Assembly (NCBI GenBank): GCA_947488755.1
Contig: CANLAD010000001.1
Span: 2,365,501 to 2,429,500, forward strand
DNA: 64,000 bases
Reading direction: 5' to 3'
From: an uncultured Erythrobacter sp.
GTDB lineage: Bacteria > Pseudomonadota > Alphaproteobacteria > Sphingomonadales > Sphingomonadaceae
The notes below the pieces were generated by a model. That model ran no database searches, was not told the DNA's origin, and was given only the letters and a program-made list of their open reading frames with translations. The position numbers and the translations under genes are program-made. Below are positions 45,629-55,134 of the stretch, one piece after another. Within the stretch, counting starts at the first letter, position 1. Every line of letters starts with the position of its first letter.

Positions 45629-46423
45629 ATGGCGAGAATGTTCATCTTTGGCCTTGGCTATACCGCGAGCCGGGTTGCGAAGACCTTGACGGCGAATGGC
45701 TGGCAGGTCGAGGCGACGGGCAGCGCAGGTTCGGTCGATTTTGCCGACGAAACCGCGGTTGTGGCGGCGCTGGATCGTGCCAGCCACGTCCTGTCCTCCG
45801 TCCCGCCCGACCGCGAGGCGAGGGTCGATCCAGTGCTCCAGCATTATGGCGAACGGCTTGGGGAACGGGCGCTCTATTACCTGTCCTCTACGGGGGTCTA
45901 CGGGGACCAAGGGGGTGCCTGGGTCGACGAAGCGACGCCCACGATCGTGCAAAGCGGGTCCGGCCGACGCAATGCTAGAGCGGAGGCCGACGCAGCGTGG
46001 ATGAAGCTCGGCGCGCGGGTGTTTCGCCTGCCCGGAATCTACGGACCGGGTCGCAGCGCGCTCGACCGGGTGCGCGAGGGCAAGGCGCGGCGGATCGATC
46101 TGCCGGATCAGGTTTTCAGCCGGGTGCATGTCGAGGATATCGTCTCGGGTGTGGTCGCGGCGCTGGAGGGGGACGCGCCGGCGGGGGCCTACAATCTTGG
46201 CGACGATCTTCCGGCGAGTGGCAACGCGGTCACCGAACATGCCTGCCGCCTGCTCGGCGTCGAACCGCCGCCGCTGGAGACGCTGGAGGAGGCCAACCTG
46301 TCGCCCATGGCGCGCGGTTTCTATGCCGAGAACCGCCGCGTCGCGAACGGCAAGGCGAAGCGGGTTCTGGGCTGGCGACCGAAGTACCCGACCTACGTGG
46401 AAGGGCTGGCTTCGCTGCTCTAG
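45629..46423 (+). CDS. NAD(P)-binding SDR/epimerase-like protein (YeeZ type)
   Basis: 264 residues. N-terminal Rossmann motif FIFGLGYTASRVAKTL. The SDR-like YLSSTGVYGDQGGAWVDE segment near 88-105 and the RLPGIYGPGRS phrase near 130-140 are typical of extended/atypical SDRs. The usual Tyr-x3-Lys catalytic pair is not evident, as in the YeeZ subgroup, so catalysis is doubtful. Substrate unknown; monocistronic, convergent with the EamA gene 4 bases away. Confidence 0.85.
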   Translation: MARMFIFGLGYTASRVAKTLTANGWQVEATGSAGSVDFADETAVVAALDRASHVLSSVPPDREARVDPVLQHYGERLGERALYYLSSTGVYGDQGGAWVDEATPTIVQSGSGRRNARAEADAAWMKLGARVFRLPGIYGPGRSALDRVREGKARRIDLPDQVFSRVHVEDIVSGVVAALEGDAPAGAYNLGDDLPASGNAVTEHACRLLGVEPPPLETLEEANLSPMARGFYAENRRVANGKAKRVLGWRPKYPTYVEGLASLL

Positions 46424-46427
46424 CCGT

Positions 46428-47381
46428 TCAATCCCGAAGCCGCGCGCTCTGCTGCACCTGTACCGTCTTCACCCGCCGCGCGCGCAGGGCCAGCACCATG
46501 CCGAGCAGCGCCAGCCCCATCCCGCTCGCTGTCAGCGCGGTCCAGCGGTAATCCTCGAACAAGGTTGAAAGCAGCATCGCGACCGACACGGTGACGATGC
46601 CGTTATAGGCCGTGCGTCCCGCCCCGATCTCGCGGACCAGATTGTAATGCAGCGGAAAGGTCACGACCGATCCCAGCAGCGCCAGAAACACGATGCCCGC
46701 CCAATAGCTTGTCCCCGTGGGCAGTGGCGGCGGCCCGGCGGTGAGCGCTGCGAAAGCGAAGTCGAACGCCGTGCCATACAGCATCGCCCAGGCGAGCAGG
46801 CTGACCATCGGCACCGCGCGGCCCGTGCGGTTGGCCTGCACCACATTGGCGATCGACGCCGCCAGTATTCCGCCGACCGCCAGCCCGATGCCGAGCGCGA
46901 CGTCGCTGCCCTTCCCCGCGACCGGGGCGGCGTTCCATTCGTGGATCAGCAACAGGCTGACCCCGGTGATCGCCACAGCGCTGCCCAGCAGAAAACCGCC
47001 CTGCACCCGCTCGCCGAGGAAGATGCGCGCGAAGATCGCATTGGGCACCATCAGCAGCGCGAACATCACCGCGACGATGCCCGACGTGATGTAGAGTTCG
47101 GAATGGTAGACGAACAGGAAATTGCCGCTGAATTGCGCCAATCCCACACCCAGCGCCAGCATCTGCTCCGCTCTCGTCAGCCGTAGCCTGCGCCCCATCA
47201 GCAGCGCGACCAGAAACAGCGCGGGGGTCGCGAGCGCGAACCGGTACGCGACCGACCACGCGGCGGGCACGCCGTCGATCTGCCCGGTGATGACGAACCA
47301 GGTCGAGCCCCAGATGCACCCCGTGAGCACGAAGGGCACGATCACCCGCCAGCGCAGCATGTCTGAGCCGGGCGCGCTCAC
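46428..47381 (-). CDS. EamA/DMT-family transporter
   Basis: About 317 residues and ten predicted membrane helices in two EamA repeats: first ITGCIWGSTWFVITG-like (FVLTGCIWGSTWFVIT), second around SLLAWAMLYGTAFDFAF. Likely an exporter of amino acids or metabolites; substrate unknown. Start uncertain: GTG 47381 overlaps the upstream aldolase-like gene by the fewest residues and is used here; ATG 47360 begins closer to helix 1. The overlap with ltaE on the same strand suggests coupling, perhaps amino acid metabolism with export. Confidence 0.85.
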   Translation of the reverse strand: MSAPGSDMLRWRVIVPFVLTGCIWGSTWFVITGQIDGVPAAWSVAYRFALATPALFLVALLMGRRLRLTRAEQMLALGVGLAQFSGNFLFVYHSELYITSGIVAVMFALLMVPNAIFARIFLGERVQGGFLLGSAVAITGVSLLLIHEWNAAPVAGKGSDVALGIGLAVGGILAASIANVVQANRTGRAVPMVSLLAWAMLYGTAFDFAFAALTAGPPPLPTGTSYWAGIVFLALLGSVVTFPLHYNLVREIGAGRTAYNGIVTVSVAMLLSTLFEDYRWTALTASGMGLALLGMVLALRARRVKTVQVQQSARLRD

Positions 47382-47391
47382 GCGTTGGTCT

Positions 47392-48411
47392 TCATAGGCG
47401 GGCGATGGCCTTGCCGAGCGCCTGCGCATCCTCTTCGCGGGTATTCCATGCGGTGACGAAGCGAGCGGCGTCCGGACCCCAATCGTAAAACGCGAAATCG
47501 TGGCGACGCAGCGCCTCTCGCTCGGTTTGCGTCAACCGCACGAACAGCTCATTCGCCTCGACCGGATGCATCAGCCGCTCCCCGCAGCCAGCGGCAATCT
47601 CCTGCGCGGCGGCGTTGGCGTGGCGTGCGTTCTCGAGCCACAGATCGTCTTCCAGCATGACGAGAATCTGCGCGGCGAGATAGCGGCCCTTGCACTGCAA
47701 ATGCCCCGCGCGCTTGCGGCGATAGCGCACGAGATCGGCCTGTTCCGGATCGAACAGCACAATGGCCTCCGCGCCCATCGCGCCGTTCTTGATTAAGCCG
47801 AAGGCGAGGCTGTCGACCCCGTGTGCCGCATCGCGAGCCGATCCGCCAAGGAACGCCGCCGCGTTGGCAAAGCGCGCCCCGTCCATATGCAGGCCGAGAT
47901 TGCGAGATGTCGCGAAGTCGGCAAGCGCCGCCAGCTCATCGCGTCCATAGACCCGCCCGTATTCGCTTGCCTGTGTGATCGCGATGGCGTGTGGCTGCAC
48001 CTGATGCACATCGTCGCGGATCGAATCGATGGTCGCCGCGATTTGTTCCAGCGTCAGCTTCGCGCCCTCTCCGCCGTGACCGTCGCCGCACAGGATCAGC
48101 TTTGCGCCATGCAGAAAGAAGCCGGGCGCACCGCCTTCATCGGCCTCGATATGCGCTTCTGCATGGCACACCACCGCGCCATGCGGCTGCACCATCGTCG
48201 CCAGCGCGAGGCAATTTGCCGCCGTGCCGGTCGCGACCCACAGCGCGGCGCAGTCGCGCCCGAACAGCTCGGTAAAGCGCGCATCGAGCTCGCCCGACAG
48301 CGCGTCCCCGTCATAGGGATTGTCCGCGCTGTCCGCCGCGCGCATGGCCTCCCACACTTTGGGATGGACGGCGGCGGCGTTGTCGGAGAGGAAGGGGACG
48401 GGCGTGGTCAT
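47392..48411 (-). CDS. ltaE: Low-specificity L-threonine aldolase-like PLP enzyme
   Basis: 339-residue fold type I PLP enzyme of the beta-eliminating lyase family. Conserved parts: N-terminal SDNAAAVHPKVWEAM, GTAANCLALATM glycine loop, the EYGRVY strand, LHMDGARFANAAAFLG near 175-190 with the PLP-contacting Asp, and a FGLIKNGAMGAEAIVLFD segment where the Lys near 205 should carry PLP. Expected reaction: threonine/allo-threonine to glycine and acetaldehyde. The lysine context differs from the usual SKG, so substrate range may differ. Confidence 0.88.
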   Translation of the reverse strand: MTTPVPFLSDNAAAVHPKVWEAMRAADSADNPYDGDALSGELDARFTELFGRDCAALWVATGTAANCLALATMVQPHGAVVCHAEAHIEADEGGAPGFFLHGAKLILCGDGHGGEGAKLTLEQIAATIDSIRDDVHQVQPHAIAITQASEYGRVYGRDELAALADFATSRNLGLHMDGARFANAAAFLGGSARDAAHGVDSLAFGLIKNGAMGAEAIVLFDPEQADLVRYRRKRAGHLQCKGRYLAAQILVMLEDDLWLENARHANAAAQEIAAGCGERLMHPVEANELFVRLTQTEREALRRHDFAFYDWGPDAARFVTAWNTREEDAQALGKAIARL

Positions 48412-48464
48412 CGTGGAACGCCTCTAACCGGATGCACGTTCAGCACAAGAAGGAGTTCACGAGC

Positions 48465-48806
48465 ATGAGCGAGCAGGCAAGCGACGTCACCATCACCCAC
48501 CACGCCCAGGGCCAGGGCGGAAAATACGTTGCCCATCCCGGCGATTCCGACACGACCGGCTTCCTTGAATGGGAGCCACGTTCGGGCCTGCCGAAAGAGC
48601 AGGTGGCAAGCGATGTGCGGGTGGCGACACATACCGTGGTGCCCGAGGCGATCGGCGGTCGCGGCATTGCCGGGAAGCTGGTCGAGCGGCTGGTGGCAGA
48701 TGCGCGCGAGCGGGGGTTCAAGATCGTGCCCCAATGCTCTTACGTTGCGGCCAAGTTCAAGGAACACCCCGAATGGTCGGACCTGTTGGCTGACCAGCGT
48801 AGCTGA
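48465..48806 (+). CDS. GNAT-family N-acetyltransferase (YjdJ-like)
   Basis: 113 residues, the short GNAT type with N-terminal beta sheet and a compact acetyl-CoA site: THTVVPEAIGGRGIAGKLVE (pyrophosphate loop GGRGIAGKL) and the VPQCSYVAAKFKEHPEWSDL C-terminus. AAGGAG lies nine bases before ATG 48465, so the more upstream ATG at 48432 is not used. Substrate unknown. It is convergent with the PH-domain gene 12 bases away. Confidence 0.87.
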   Translation: MSEQASDVTITHHAQGQGGKYVAHPGDSDTTGFLEWEPRSGLPKEQVASDVRVATHTVVPEAIGGRGIAGKLVERLVADARERGFKIVPQCSYVAAKFKEHPEWSDLLADQRS

Positions 48807-48818
48807 ACACGGGTCAGG

Positions 48819-50417
48819 CTAGGCCGCGCTCTGGCTTTCAAGCTGTGAAAAGTCCGTTGCGGCAATGGTCGCCATGACCTTGCGGCGCACCTCGCGCGCG
48901 CGCTCCACCGGGATGCCGGGGATGGCGAACACGCCGCCCGCCTGCCCCAGATGCAGCGTCGCATAGCCGCGCAGCCGGGAGAGCGGCCCCTGCGCGATCT
49001 CGACCGAGTGCAGCTTGAGCCGGGTGGCGATCTGACTGGTCGGTGACAGCAATCCACTGCGCACCATGACCTGAGTCGCATCGAGCGCGTGGCGGCGGAA
49101 TTTCCAGGACACCACCGCGATCATTGCGGCCAGCCCTGTCAGCACCAGCGTCGCGCCCAGTGCCACCTCGCTCCATTCGGGCGCAAAGGTCAGGCAGGCA
49201 CTCCATCCGGCGACCCCGAGGGCGAGCACGCTCAAGGCGTCGATCACCACGCTGTCGACCAGATAACGCTCACTCGCCCGATGCCAATCCGCGCTTTCGC
49301 CTGCCATGTGAAAGCCCGCTGCCTCGACGATCGGCGCGATCTCGCCCAGCTTTGCGAACGGCGCGACAACATGGCTCGAAGCGCCCGCATCCTGCGCGAG
49401 GCTGACAAAGCGCAGGCTGTGCCAGCCGAAGCGATAGCGGATCGCGCGCGTGCCGATTGTGATGCCCTGCACCCGGTGGACCGGCATCACCACGTCGGTC
49501 CGGGTGAACAGCCCGCGCCGCCGCCGAAACCCACGCGCCGTGCGTTCGAGCAGGAAATCCCACTCGCGCGCGAAGGTGCGGAACAGTCCGGTGGCCGAGC
49601 CGATCAGGAACACTCCGATCAGCCCCGCAATCGCACTCGCGACCTGCGCATAGGGGCCAAGCGTCGTGACGGTGCTCGCCTGATCGCGGACGAAGACTTC
49701 CCAGACTTCGGGATCCCAGATCTCGAAATCGACGAAACTCTCGACATATTGCAGCATACCCGCGAGCACTGCGAAAACGGCGAGCGAGAATTCGAACAGG
49801 CCGAAGGTAAAGAGCCGCCGCGGCCCCATCGTGAACAGCGGTTCAGCCTGCTCGGCGGATTTTGCGGGGGTGGCAGCGCCGGTTTCGGTTATCGCCTCGC
49901 CCACTTCCTGCCCGTCGCGCCGCTCGCGCACCAGTTGGCGCAGTTCCTCGCCCTGATCCTCCGTCAGAAAGGAAAGCGACAGGTCTTCGCCCCCGCCCGC
50001 GCCGGTCTCGAACTTAACCGCAACCAGGCCGAACAGGCGCGGGATCAGGCTCTGTTCGAGGCTGACGTCCTGAATGCGCTCATACGGGACCGAGCGCGCC
50101 GAGCGGCTTAGCACTCCGCTTTCGACGCGGATGTCCTGCTGCTGGATGGTGTAGGTCAGCCGCCGCCATGAGATATAGGCGAACAGGCCACCGATGATGG
50201 CGAGCGCGAGGCCGACCGCGACCCCGATCCAGATGCCGGACGAGCGGGTGGAGAAGGCGACGAAGAGCGCGGGCAGGATCGCTCCCTGCGCGCTCTGCAA
50301 CGCGCCGACGATCACGCTGAGCGGGGCGGTGCGGCGGGGCTTTGGACCGGGGGCGGGCGTTACGCGCGGCACCCCGCTGACCGAGGCCGGGGTCGCGGGC
50401 GCGACGCCCTCGTTCAC
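48819..50417 (-). CDS. PH-domain membrane protein (YdbT-like)
   Basis: 532 residues with three bacterial PH (bPH2) domains interleaved with hydrophobic helix pairs; each domain contains a 'RIQ(D)-x-x-L/VQG' type strand (YERIQDVSLEQSLIPRLFG; PVHRVQGITIGT; LKLHSVEIAQGPLSRLRGYA). The frame is open farther upstream, but GTG 50417 overlaps the preceding gene's stop as GTGA and is preceded by GGGAAAG, so it is the likely start. Family function is unsettled; YdbS/YdbT pairs are linked to membrane stress or bacteriocin resistance by homologues. Confidence 0.85.
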   Translation of the reverse strand: MNEGVAPATPASVSGVPRVTPAPGPKPRRTAPLSVIVGALQSAQGAILPALFVAFSTRSSGIWIGVAVGLALAIIGGLFAYISWRRLTYTIQQQDIRVESGVLSRSARSVPYERIQDVSLEQSLIPRLFGLVAVKFETGAGGGEDLSLSFLTEDQGEELRQLVRERRDGQEVGEAITETGAATPAKSAEQAEPLFTMGPRRLFTFGLFEFSLAVFAVLAGMLQYVESFVDFEIWDPEVWEVFVRDQASTVTTLGPYAQVASAIAGLIGVFLIGSATGLFRTFAREWDFLLERTARGFRRRRGLFTRTDVVMPVHRVQGITIGTRAIRYRFGWHSLRFVSLAQDAGASSHVVAPFAKLGEIAPIVEAAGFHMAGESADWHRASERYLVDSVVIDALSVLALGVAGWSACLTFAPEWSEVALGATLVLTGLAAMIAVVSWKFRRHALDATQVMVRSGLLSPTSQIATRLKLHSVEIAQGPLSRLRGYATLHLGQAGGVFAIPGIPVERAREVRRKVMATIAATDFSQLESQSAA

Positions 50418-51022
50418 AGGCTTTCCCGGCGGATATGCGCGCGGATCGTCTCGCGCATTTCGGTGGCGCGGCTGTGTCCAAGGCCGGGCAGCGAGACCGA
50501 GGCATTGTGACTGCCTGCGGTGTGCAGCGTCATCGTCGCGATATCGAGCGCGCGCTCGACCGGGCCTTGATCGACGTCGATATGCTGCACCCGCCCGAAC
50601 GGGACGACGGTGTCCGAATGCCACAAGACCCCGCGCACGACCCGCAGCCGATCGATGCCGAGCTGATATCCGCGCGCATTGTAGCGGGCGGTCGGCAGGC
50701 GGATCACGAAAAACAGACCCAGCAACGCGACCACGGCTGAGACAACGCCGACCGGTGTGCCAAACTCGGCCCCGAGCTGGCTATCGATGACGATCGCCGC
50801 GACCACCAGCACCAGCGCAAAGATGATCGCCTTGATCCGCAGCATCAGCTTGTAATTGGGGTGAAGCTGGGTGAGCGGACCGTCATCGTCCAGCGCGCCC
50901 GGATCGACGGCGCTAGAGTCGGCGCCACTCGCAGTTTCGCGCGTGGCCTTGCCGAACGAAGGCGTGGCCCGCTGCGCGGTTTCCGGATCGATCGGGATGC
51001 TCGTGCTCATCGCGCGATCCAT
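50414..51022 (-). CDS. PH-domain membrane protein (YdbS-like)
   Basis: 202 residues. A polar N-terminal ~55 residues is followed by two transmembrane helices (about 60-82 and 88-108) and one bPH2 domain with RLRVVRGVLWHSDTVVPFGR and VQHIDVDQGPVERAL. It ends by overlapping the YdbT-like gene as GTGA, the standard ydbS-ydbT pair. Start ATG 51022 or 51010; neither has a strong ribosome-binding site. Upstream on the same strand is an acyl-CoA dehydrogenase gene, 37 bases away, probably unrelated. Confidence 0.85.
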   Translation of the reverse strand: MDRAMSTSIPIDPETAQRATPSFGKATRETASGADSSAVDPGALDDDGPLTQLHPNYKLMLRIKAIIFALVLVVAAIVIDSQLGAEFGTPVGVVSAVVALLGLFFVIRLPTARYNARGYQLGIDRLRVVRGVLWHSDTVVPFGRVQHIDVDQGPVERALDIATMTLHTAGSHNASVSLPGLGHSRATEMRETIRAHIRRESL

Positions 51023-51058
51023 GCACGTCGCCCCCGCGCCAGCGCAAGCGCAAAAACC

Positions 51059-52228
51059 TCAACGCCGCTGGTCGAACCGCCGGCCGACCATCGCAGCAGC
51101 GATATTGGTCTTCTGCACGTCGATCGCTCCCCCTGCGATCCCCCAGGCATAGGCGTCGCGCAGGCGCTGCTCCATGCCGTAATCCTTGTGATAGCCATAT
51201 CCGCCCATCACCTGCATGCCGAGCGCTGTGACTTCGCGCACGATCTCGTTGGCATAACATTTGGCGAGGCTCGATTCGTACGCGGTTGGCAGGCCATCGT
51301 CCTGCGCGCTCGCATTGGCGGCGGCGCGGTGGATCAGCAGGCGCGCGGCCTCCACCTTCATCGCCATCTCCGCGAGCTTCAGCTGCACCGCCTGGAAATC
51401 GACGATCGGCTTGCCGAACGCCTCGCGCTCCTGCGTGTAGGCGAGCGCCTGTTCGAGCGCGGCGGCAGCCACACCCAGCGATTGGGTCGCATTGCCGCAG
51501 CGTTCGAGGCCAAAGGCGCTCATCAGTCGACCGAACCCGCCCGCGCCGACGATCACGTTTTCGCCCGGTACCTTCACGTCCTCGATATTGATGTCGGCGG
51601 TGGGAATGCCGCGAAAGCCCATCAGCTCCTCGCGCGCGCCGAAGCTCATGCCCTCCATCTCGCGCTCGAGCAGGATCGCTCCGATGCCCTTCGCACCTGC
51701 ATCCTCGGAGAAGCGGCAATAGGTGACGTAATAGTCGGAGTGCCCGCCCCCGCTGGTCCAGCGCTTGGTACCGTTGACCACGTAGCCATTCCCGTCGGGC
51801 TTCGCGCTGGTGGTGAGGTCGGTCAGCGCGGTCCCGGCATTGGGCTCCGACATCGACACCGCGACGACCTTCTCGCCCCGGATCACTTGCGGAAGCACGC
51901 GGGCTTTCATGTCGTCCGACCCGAACCGCTCGATCGTGCGCACCGGGCCGACCAGCGCCTCGAACACCGGAAAGGCGACCGCGTTGGAGATCTGCGCGAA
52001 TTCCTCGAGCACCAGCAGCGCCTCAACATGGCCGAGACCCAGACCGCCATATTGCTCCGGCAAATTGACGCCGAGAAACCCCATTTCGCCATAGGTGCGC
52101 AGTATGTCGGGCGGGACGGGATAGTCCTTTTGCTCCATGTCGCGGGCAAGCTCGGGCAGTTCGGCGCGGGCGAATTTGCGCGCCGCATCCTGCAATTCAC
52201 GCTGCTGATCGGTGAGGTTGAAATTCAT
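51059..52228 (-). CDS. Acyl-CoA dehydrogenase
   Basis: FAD enzyme of 389 residues oxidising an acyl-CoA to the enoyl-CoA. N-terminal helical domain from MNFNLTDQQRELQDAARKFA, middle beta domain with AVSMSEPNAGTALTDLTTSA (flavin/substrate contact), C-terminal domain with the DFQAVQLKLAEMAMKVEAAR and GGYGYHKDYGMEQRLRDAY segments. The start at 52228 is supported by the domain boundary; the open frame upstream has no family sequence. Substrate chain type unknown. Next to a GST and SDR, it likely belongs to a carboxylic acid degradation group. Confidence 0.93.
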   Translation of the reverse strand: MNFNLTDQQRELQDAARKFARAELPELARDMEQKDYPVPPDILRTYGEMGFLGVNLPEQYGGLGLGHVEALLVLEEFAQISNAVAFPVFEALVGPVRTIERFGSDDMKARVLPQVIRGEKVVAVSMSEPNAGTALTDLTTSAKPDGNGYVVNGTKRWTSGGGHSDYYVTYCRFSEDAGAKGIGAILLEREMEGMSFGAREELMGFRGIPTADINIEDVKVPGENVIVGAGGFGRLMSAFGLERCGNATQSLGVAAAALEQALAYTQEREAFGKPIVDFQAVQLKLAEMAMKVEAARLLIHRAAANASAQDDGLPTAYESSLAKCYANEIVREVTALGMQVMGGYGYHKDYGMEQRLRDAYAWGIAGGAIDVQKTNIAAAMVGRRFDQRR

Positions 52229-52343
52229 GGCTTCGGTCCATCTCGTCGGATCGCTACGCTGTCCCCTAGCGCATTTGTGAGGGCGACGCGCAAGCCTCGC
52301 GCTCATAGGATTGCCCGCACGTCAGTCACACAAAGGATCGCCC

Positions 52344-52991
52344 ATGCCCAAACTGCATTCCAGCCTCGGTCCCAATCCGCGCCTCGTGCGCATGTTTCTC
52401 GCCGAAAAGGGCCTTGCCGAAGATCAGGATTTCGAGCGTGTTCACTACGACATCATCAAGGGCGAGAACCGTTCGAGCGAAGACTACGCGGCCAAGAACC
52501 CGCTTGGCACGCTGCCGACATTCGAGACGGACGATGGCACCTGCCTCACCGAAAGCTGGCCGATCTGCGAATATATCGAGGAGCAGCATCCCGAACCGAA
52601 CCTGATCGGCACGGACGCGAGGGAGCGCGCCGAAATCCGCAAATGGTGCCGGTTGATCGATCAGGAGATCGTGGTGCCGATGACGATGGGATTTCGCGCG
52701 ACCGGCGGGCGCCCGATGTTCGAACCGCGGCTGCGTGTCGTCAGCGAGAGCGCCGGGGGTGAGCTGATGGAGTATGCCAATGCGAGCTGGCGCTGGCTCG
52801 ATGGCGAGCTTGCAGGCCGCGATCACATCGCTGCGGGGCGGTTGACGCTCGCCTGCCTGATGGCGTTCTGCTTTGCCAATTTCGGCTTCACCGTCGGATG
52901 GAAACTGCCCGAGGGCACGGACAATCTCGCGCGCTTTATCGAGGCGCATAAGGGGCGCGAAAGCGCGCAGGTCTGGACGCAGGCGGAATAG
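52344..52991 (+). CDS. Glutathione S-transferase family protein
   Basis: 215 residues. N-terminal thioredoxin-like domain with cis-Pro in [20 protein letters not shown] and the glutathione-contact ES pair, then a helical C-terminal domain. The N-terminus ([20 protein letters not shown]) has Ser where catalytic Ser/Cys is expected. Substrate not predictable; could be detoxification or a step in aromatic degradation. Its TAG stop overlaps the GTG of the following SDR frame, so they were one operon. Confidence 0.9.
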   Translation: MPKLHSSLGPNPRLVRMFLAEKGLAEDQDFERVHYDIIKGENRSSEDYAAKNPLGTLPTFETDDGTCLTESWPICEYIEEQHPEPNLIGTDARERAEIRKWCRLIDQEIVVPMTMGFRATGGRPMFEPRLRVVSESAGGELMEYANASWRWLDGELAGRDHIAAGRLTLACLMAFCFANFGFTVGWKLPEGTDNLARFIEAHKGRESAQVWTQAE

Positions 52992-53769
52992 TGCCCGACC
53001 TTTCCGGCAAAGTCGCGATAGTCACCGGCTGCGCGAACGGGATTGGCGCGGCGACCGTGCGGCGGTTTCGGGAGGACGGCGCGCAGGTGCTCGGCACCGA
53101 TATTGACGAGGGCGGCGTGCGGTTTGCGAGGAGGCAGGCGCGCGCTTCGCGGTGCAGGACGTCGCCGATACCGGCGCTTGGCCTGGCATCGTCGCGCAGG
53201 CGGTGGAGGCGTGGGGCAGGCTCGACGTGCTGGTCAACAATGCGGGCGCGATCTCCGGCGCCGGAATCGAGGATGTGACCGACGAGGTCTGGGACCGGAC
53301 CTTCGCCATCAACGTGACCGGCGCAATGGCGGGATGCCGCGCGGCCATTGCGGCGATGAAGGACAATCCGGGCGGGCCGTCCGGAACGAAGGGTGGCGGC
53401 GCAATCGTCAACATTGCCTCGACCAGCGCGATGGCGGCGCTGCCGGGCGATGTCGCCTATTGTTCGAGCAAGGGCGCGGTGCGGGTGCTGACCAAATCGG
53501 TTGCGGTTCATTGCGCGAAGGCGGGGTATGCGATCCGCTGCAACACCGTGATCCCCGGCGCGACCGAGACCGGGATCCTCAACGCCGCCGAACAGCAGAT
53601 CCCCGGCTTGAAAGCGGCCGTGGCCGCGACCTCTCCGCTCAATCGGCTGGGCGATCCGGCGGAAACGGCGGCGGCGATCGCCTTTCTGGCGAGCGATGAG
53701 TGCCCCTTCATGACCGGCGCGGAAATGCTGGTCGATGGCGGGGCGATGTCGATCCATCCCGGCTTTTGA
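52991..53769 (+). pseudogene. Short-chain dehydrogenase broken by a frameshift
   Basis: The two parts of one SDR lie in different frames. The first reads [20 protein letters not shown] with the TGxxxGIG cofactor motif, up to [10 protein letters not shown]. After bases 53126-53127 the sense sequence resumes in another frame as [14 protein letters not shown], continuing with [10 protein letters not shown], catalytic YCSSKGA and a normal C-terminus (MLVDGGAMSIHPGF). One missing base explains everything. The start is GTG in TAGTG overlap with the GST. It could be a real recent pseudogene, a sequencing error, or a programmed frameshift; no slippery heptamer was seen. Confidence 0.8.
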
Positions 53770-53778
53770 AGCGCGCTT

Positions 53779-55134
53779 CTAATCCCGCGCCATGCGCGCC
53801 AGATGGCCCGAGCTTTCCATCTGCGCGGCGGTCCATGCGAACACCCCAAGCGCGATTACGCCGGATACCAGGCACACGCCGAAAACCGCGATTGTCAGGG
53901 ATAGCGAGCCTTGCGTCGGGGCTAGCCAGTCGCTCACCCAGCCGATCACCGCCAGCCCCAGCGCCTGCCCGACAAGGTTGTTGAAGAACAGCGCGATGGC
54001 GACCGCAAAGCCGCGCTGCCCCGGCTCGACCGCGGACTGAATGCCCGACAGGATCGGCGCCTGGCTGGACACGAAGATCGCATAGGCGAAGGCAAAGAAG
54101 GCCAGAAAGGGGCCGAGTGCGTCCGAAGAGAGGCTGAACGCCAGCGGCACGACGCATAGCAGACTCACAAGCCCCGGCATCCACGCCCGCCAGCGCTCGT
54201 CTCGCGCGGCGAGCCATCCGGCGACGTATCCCCCCAGGATCGGTCCCGGAATCCCGCCGATCAGGAAGGCGAGGCCGAGATACAATCCGACATCGCCGCT
54301 AGATATGCCGAAATTGCGCATCATCACCGCCGCCATCCAGAAGGCGAGCGCGTAGCCGATCATGATCTGCACCGCCCAGCCGATCGCGAGCCCCATGAAC
54401 ACCCGGTTGCCCGTCAGCGTGCGCGCGGTTTCGATCAGCGGCTGCTGGTCGATCGCCGACCCCTTGGGCGCATAGCGACCGCGCTTCGGCTCACGCAGGG
54501 CGAAGTACACCAGCGCTCCGATGGCGATGCCCGGCAGGCCCATCAGCACGAACGCCCAGCGCCAGCCGAACAGCTCGTTGAGCTGCCCTCCGATCAGCAG
54601 CCCGCCCGCCGTGCCCATGCTCGCGCCGATGGTCAGGAACCCCATCGCCTTGGCAAGCTCGGAACGCGGGAAATAATCGGCGACGAGGCTTTGCGAGGCG
54701 GGGCCCGAGCATCCCTCGCCAACGCCAACGCCGGTGCGCGCGAAGAACAGCGTCCAGAACCCCGTCGCCAGCCCGCACAGGGCCGTCATCGCGCTCCAGA
54801 ACGCGATCGCGCCCGCAACGATATTCTTGCGCACCGAGCGGTCGGCGATCCGCGCGGCGGGGAAGCCCACCACCACATAGGTCGCCGCGAAGGCGAGGCC
54901 GCCAAGCAGGCCGATCTGCCCATCGCTGAAGGCGAACTCGGCCTTGATGTCTTCGAGCAGGATCGAGAACACCAGCCGGTCCGCGACCGAGAACATGCTC
55001 ACCAATGTCAGCAGCGACAGGACGAACCAGCGGTAATTCACGCTCTCGCCCGGCCCGGCGCTGGGAATCGCGGGCGGCACCGCGCCGGGCACGGTCCGGT
55101 CCGCGATGGGGCCTTCAGTGGTGGGGTCTGGCAT
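53779..55134 (-). CDS. MFS transporter (spinster-like family)
   Basis: 451 residues and 12 predicted helices. First-loop motif A-like GLAFAATYVVVGFPAARIADR near 78-98, and a GVGVGEGCSGPASQSLVADY segment in helix 4-5 as in spinster-type MFS carriers, which are frequent in degradation clusters of sphingomonads. Substrate unknown; uptake of an organic acid is plausible. The start ATG 55134 overlaps the end of the upstream SDR by 20 bases, so the two are co-transcribed. Convergent with the frameshifted SDR. Confidence 0.9.
   Translation of the reverse strand: MPDPTTEGPIADRTVPGAVPPAIPSAGPGESVNYRWFVLSLLTLVSMFSVADRLVFSILLEDIKAEFAFSDGQIGLLGGLAFAATYVVVGFPAARIADRSVRKNIVAGAIAFWSAMTALCGLATGFWTLFFARTGVGVGEGCSGPASQSLVADYFPRSELAKAMGFLTIGASMGTAGGLLIGGQLNELFGWRWAFVLMGLPGIAIGALVYFALREPKRGRYAPKGSAIDQQPLIETARTLTGNRVFMGLAIGWAVQIMIGYALAFWMAAVMMRNFGISSGDVGLYLGLAFLIGGIPGPILGGYVAGWLAARDERWRAWMPGLVSLLCVVPLAFSLSSDALGPFLAFFAFAYAIFVSSQAPILSGIQSAVEPGQRGFAVAIALFFNNLVGQALGLAVIGWVSDWLAPTQGSLSLTIAVFGVCLVSGVIALGVFAWTAAQMESSGHLARMARD

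Noticed and set aside
50861..52762. 633-codon open frame on the plus strand
   Set aside because: Runs antisense through the acyl-CoA dehydrogenase and into the GST in another frame; composition is rich in His/Arg/Ala, typical of shadow frames.
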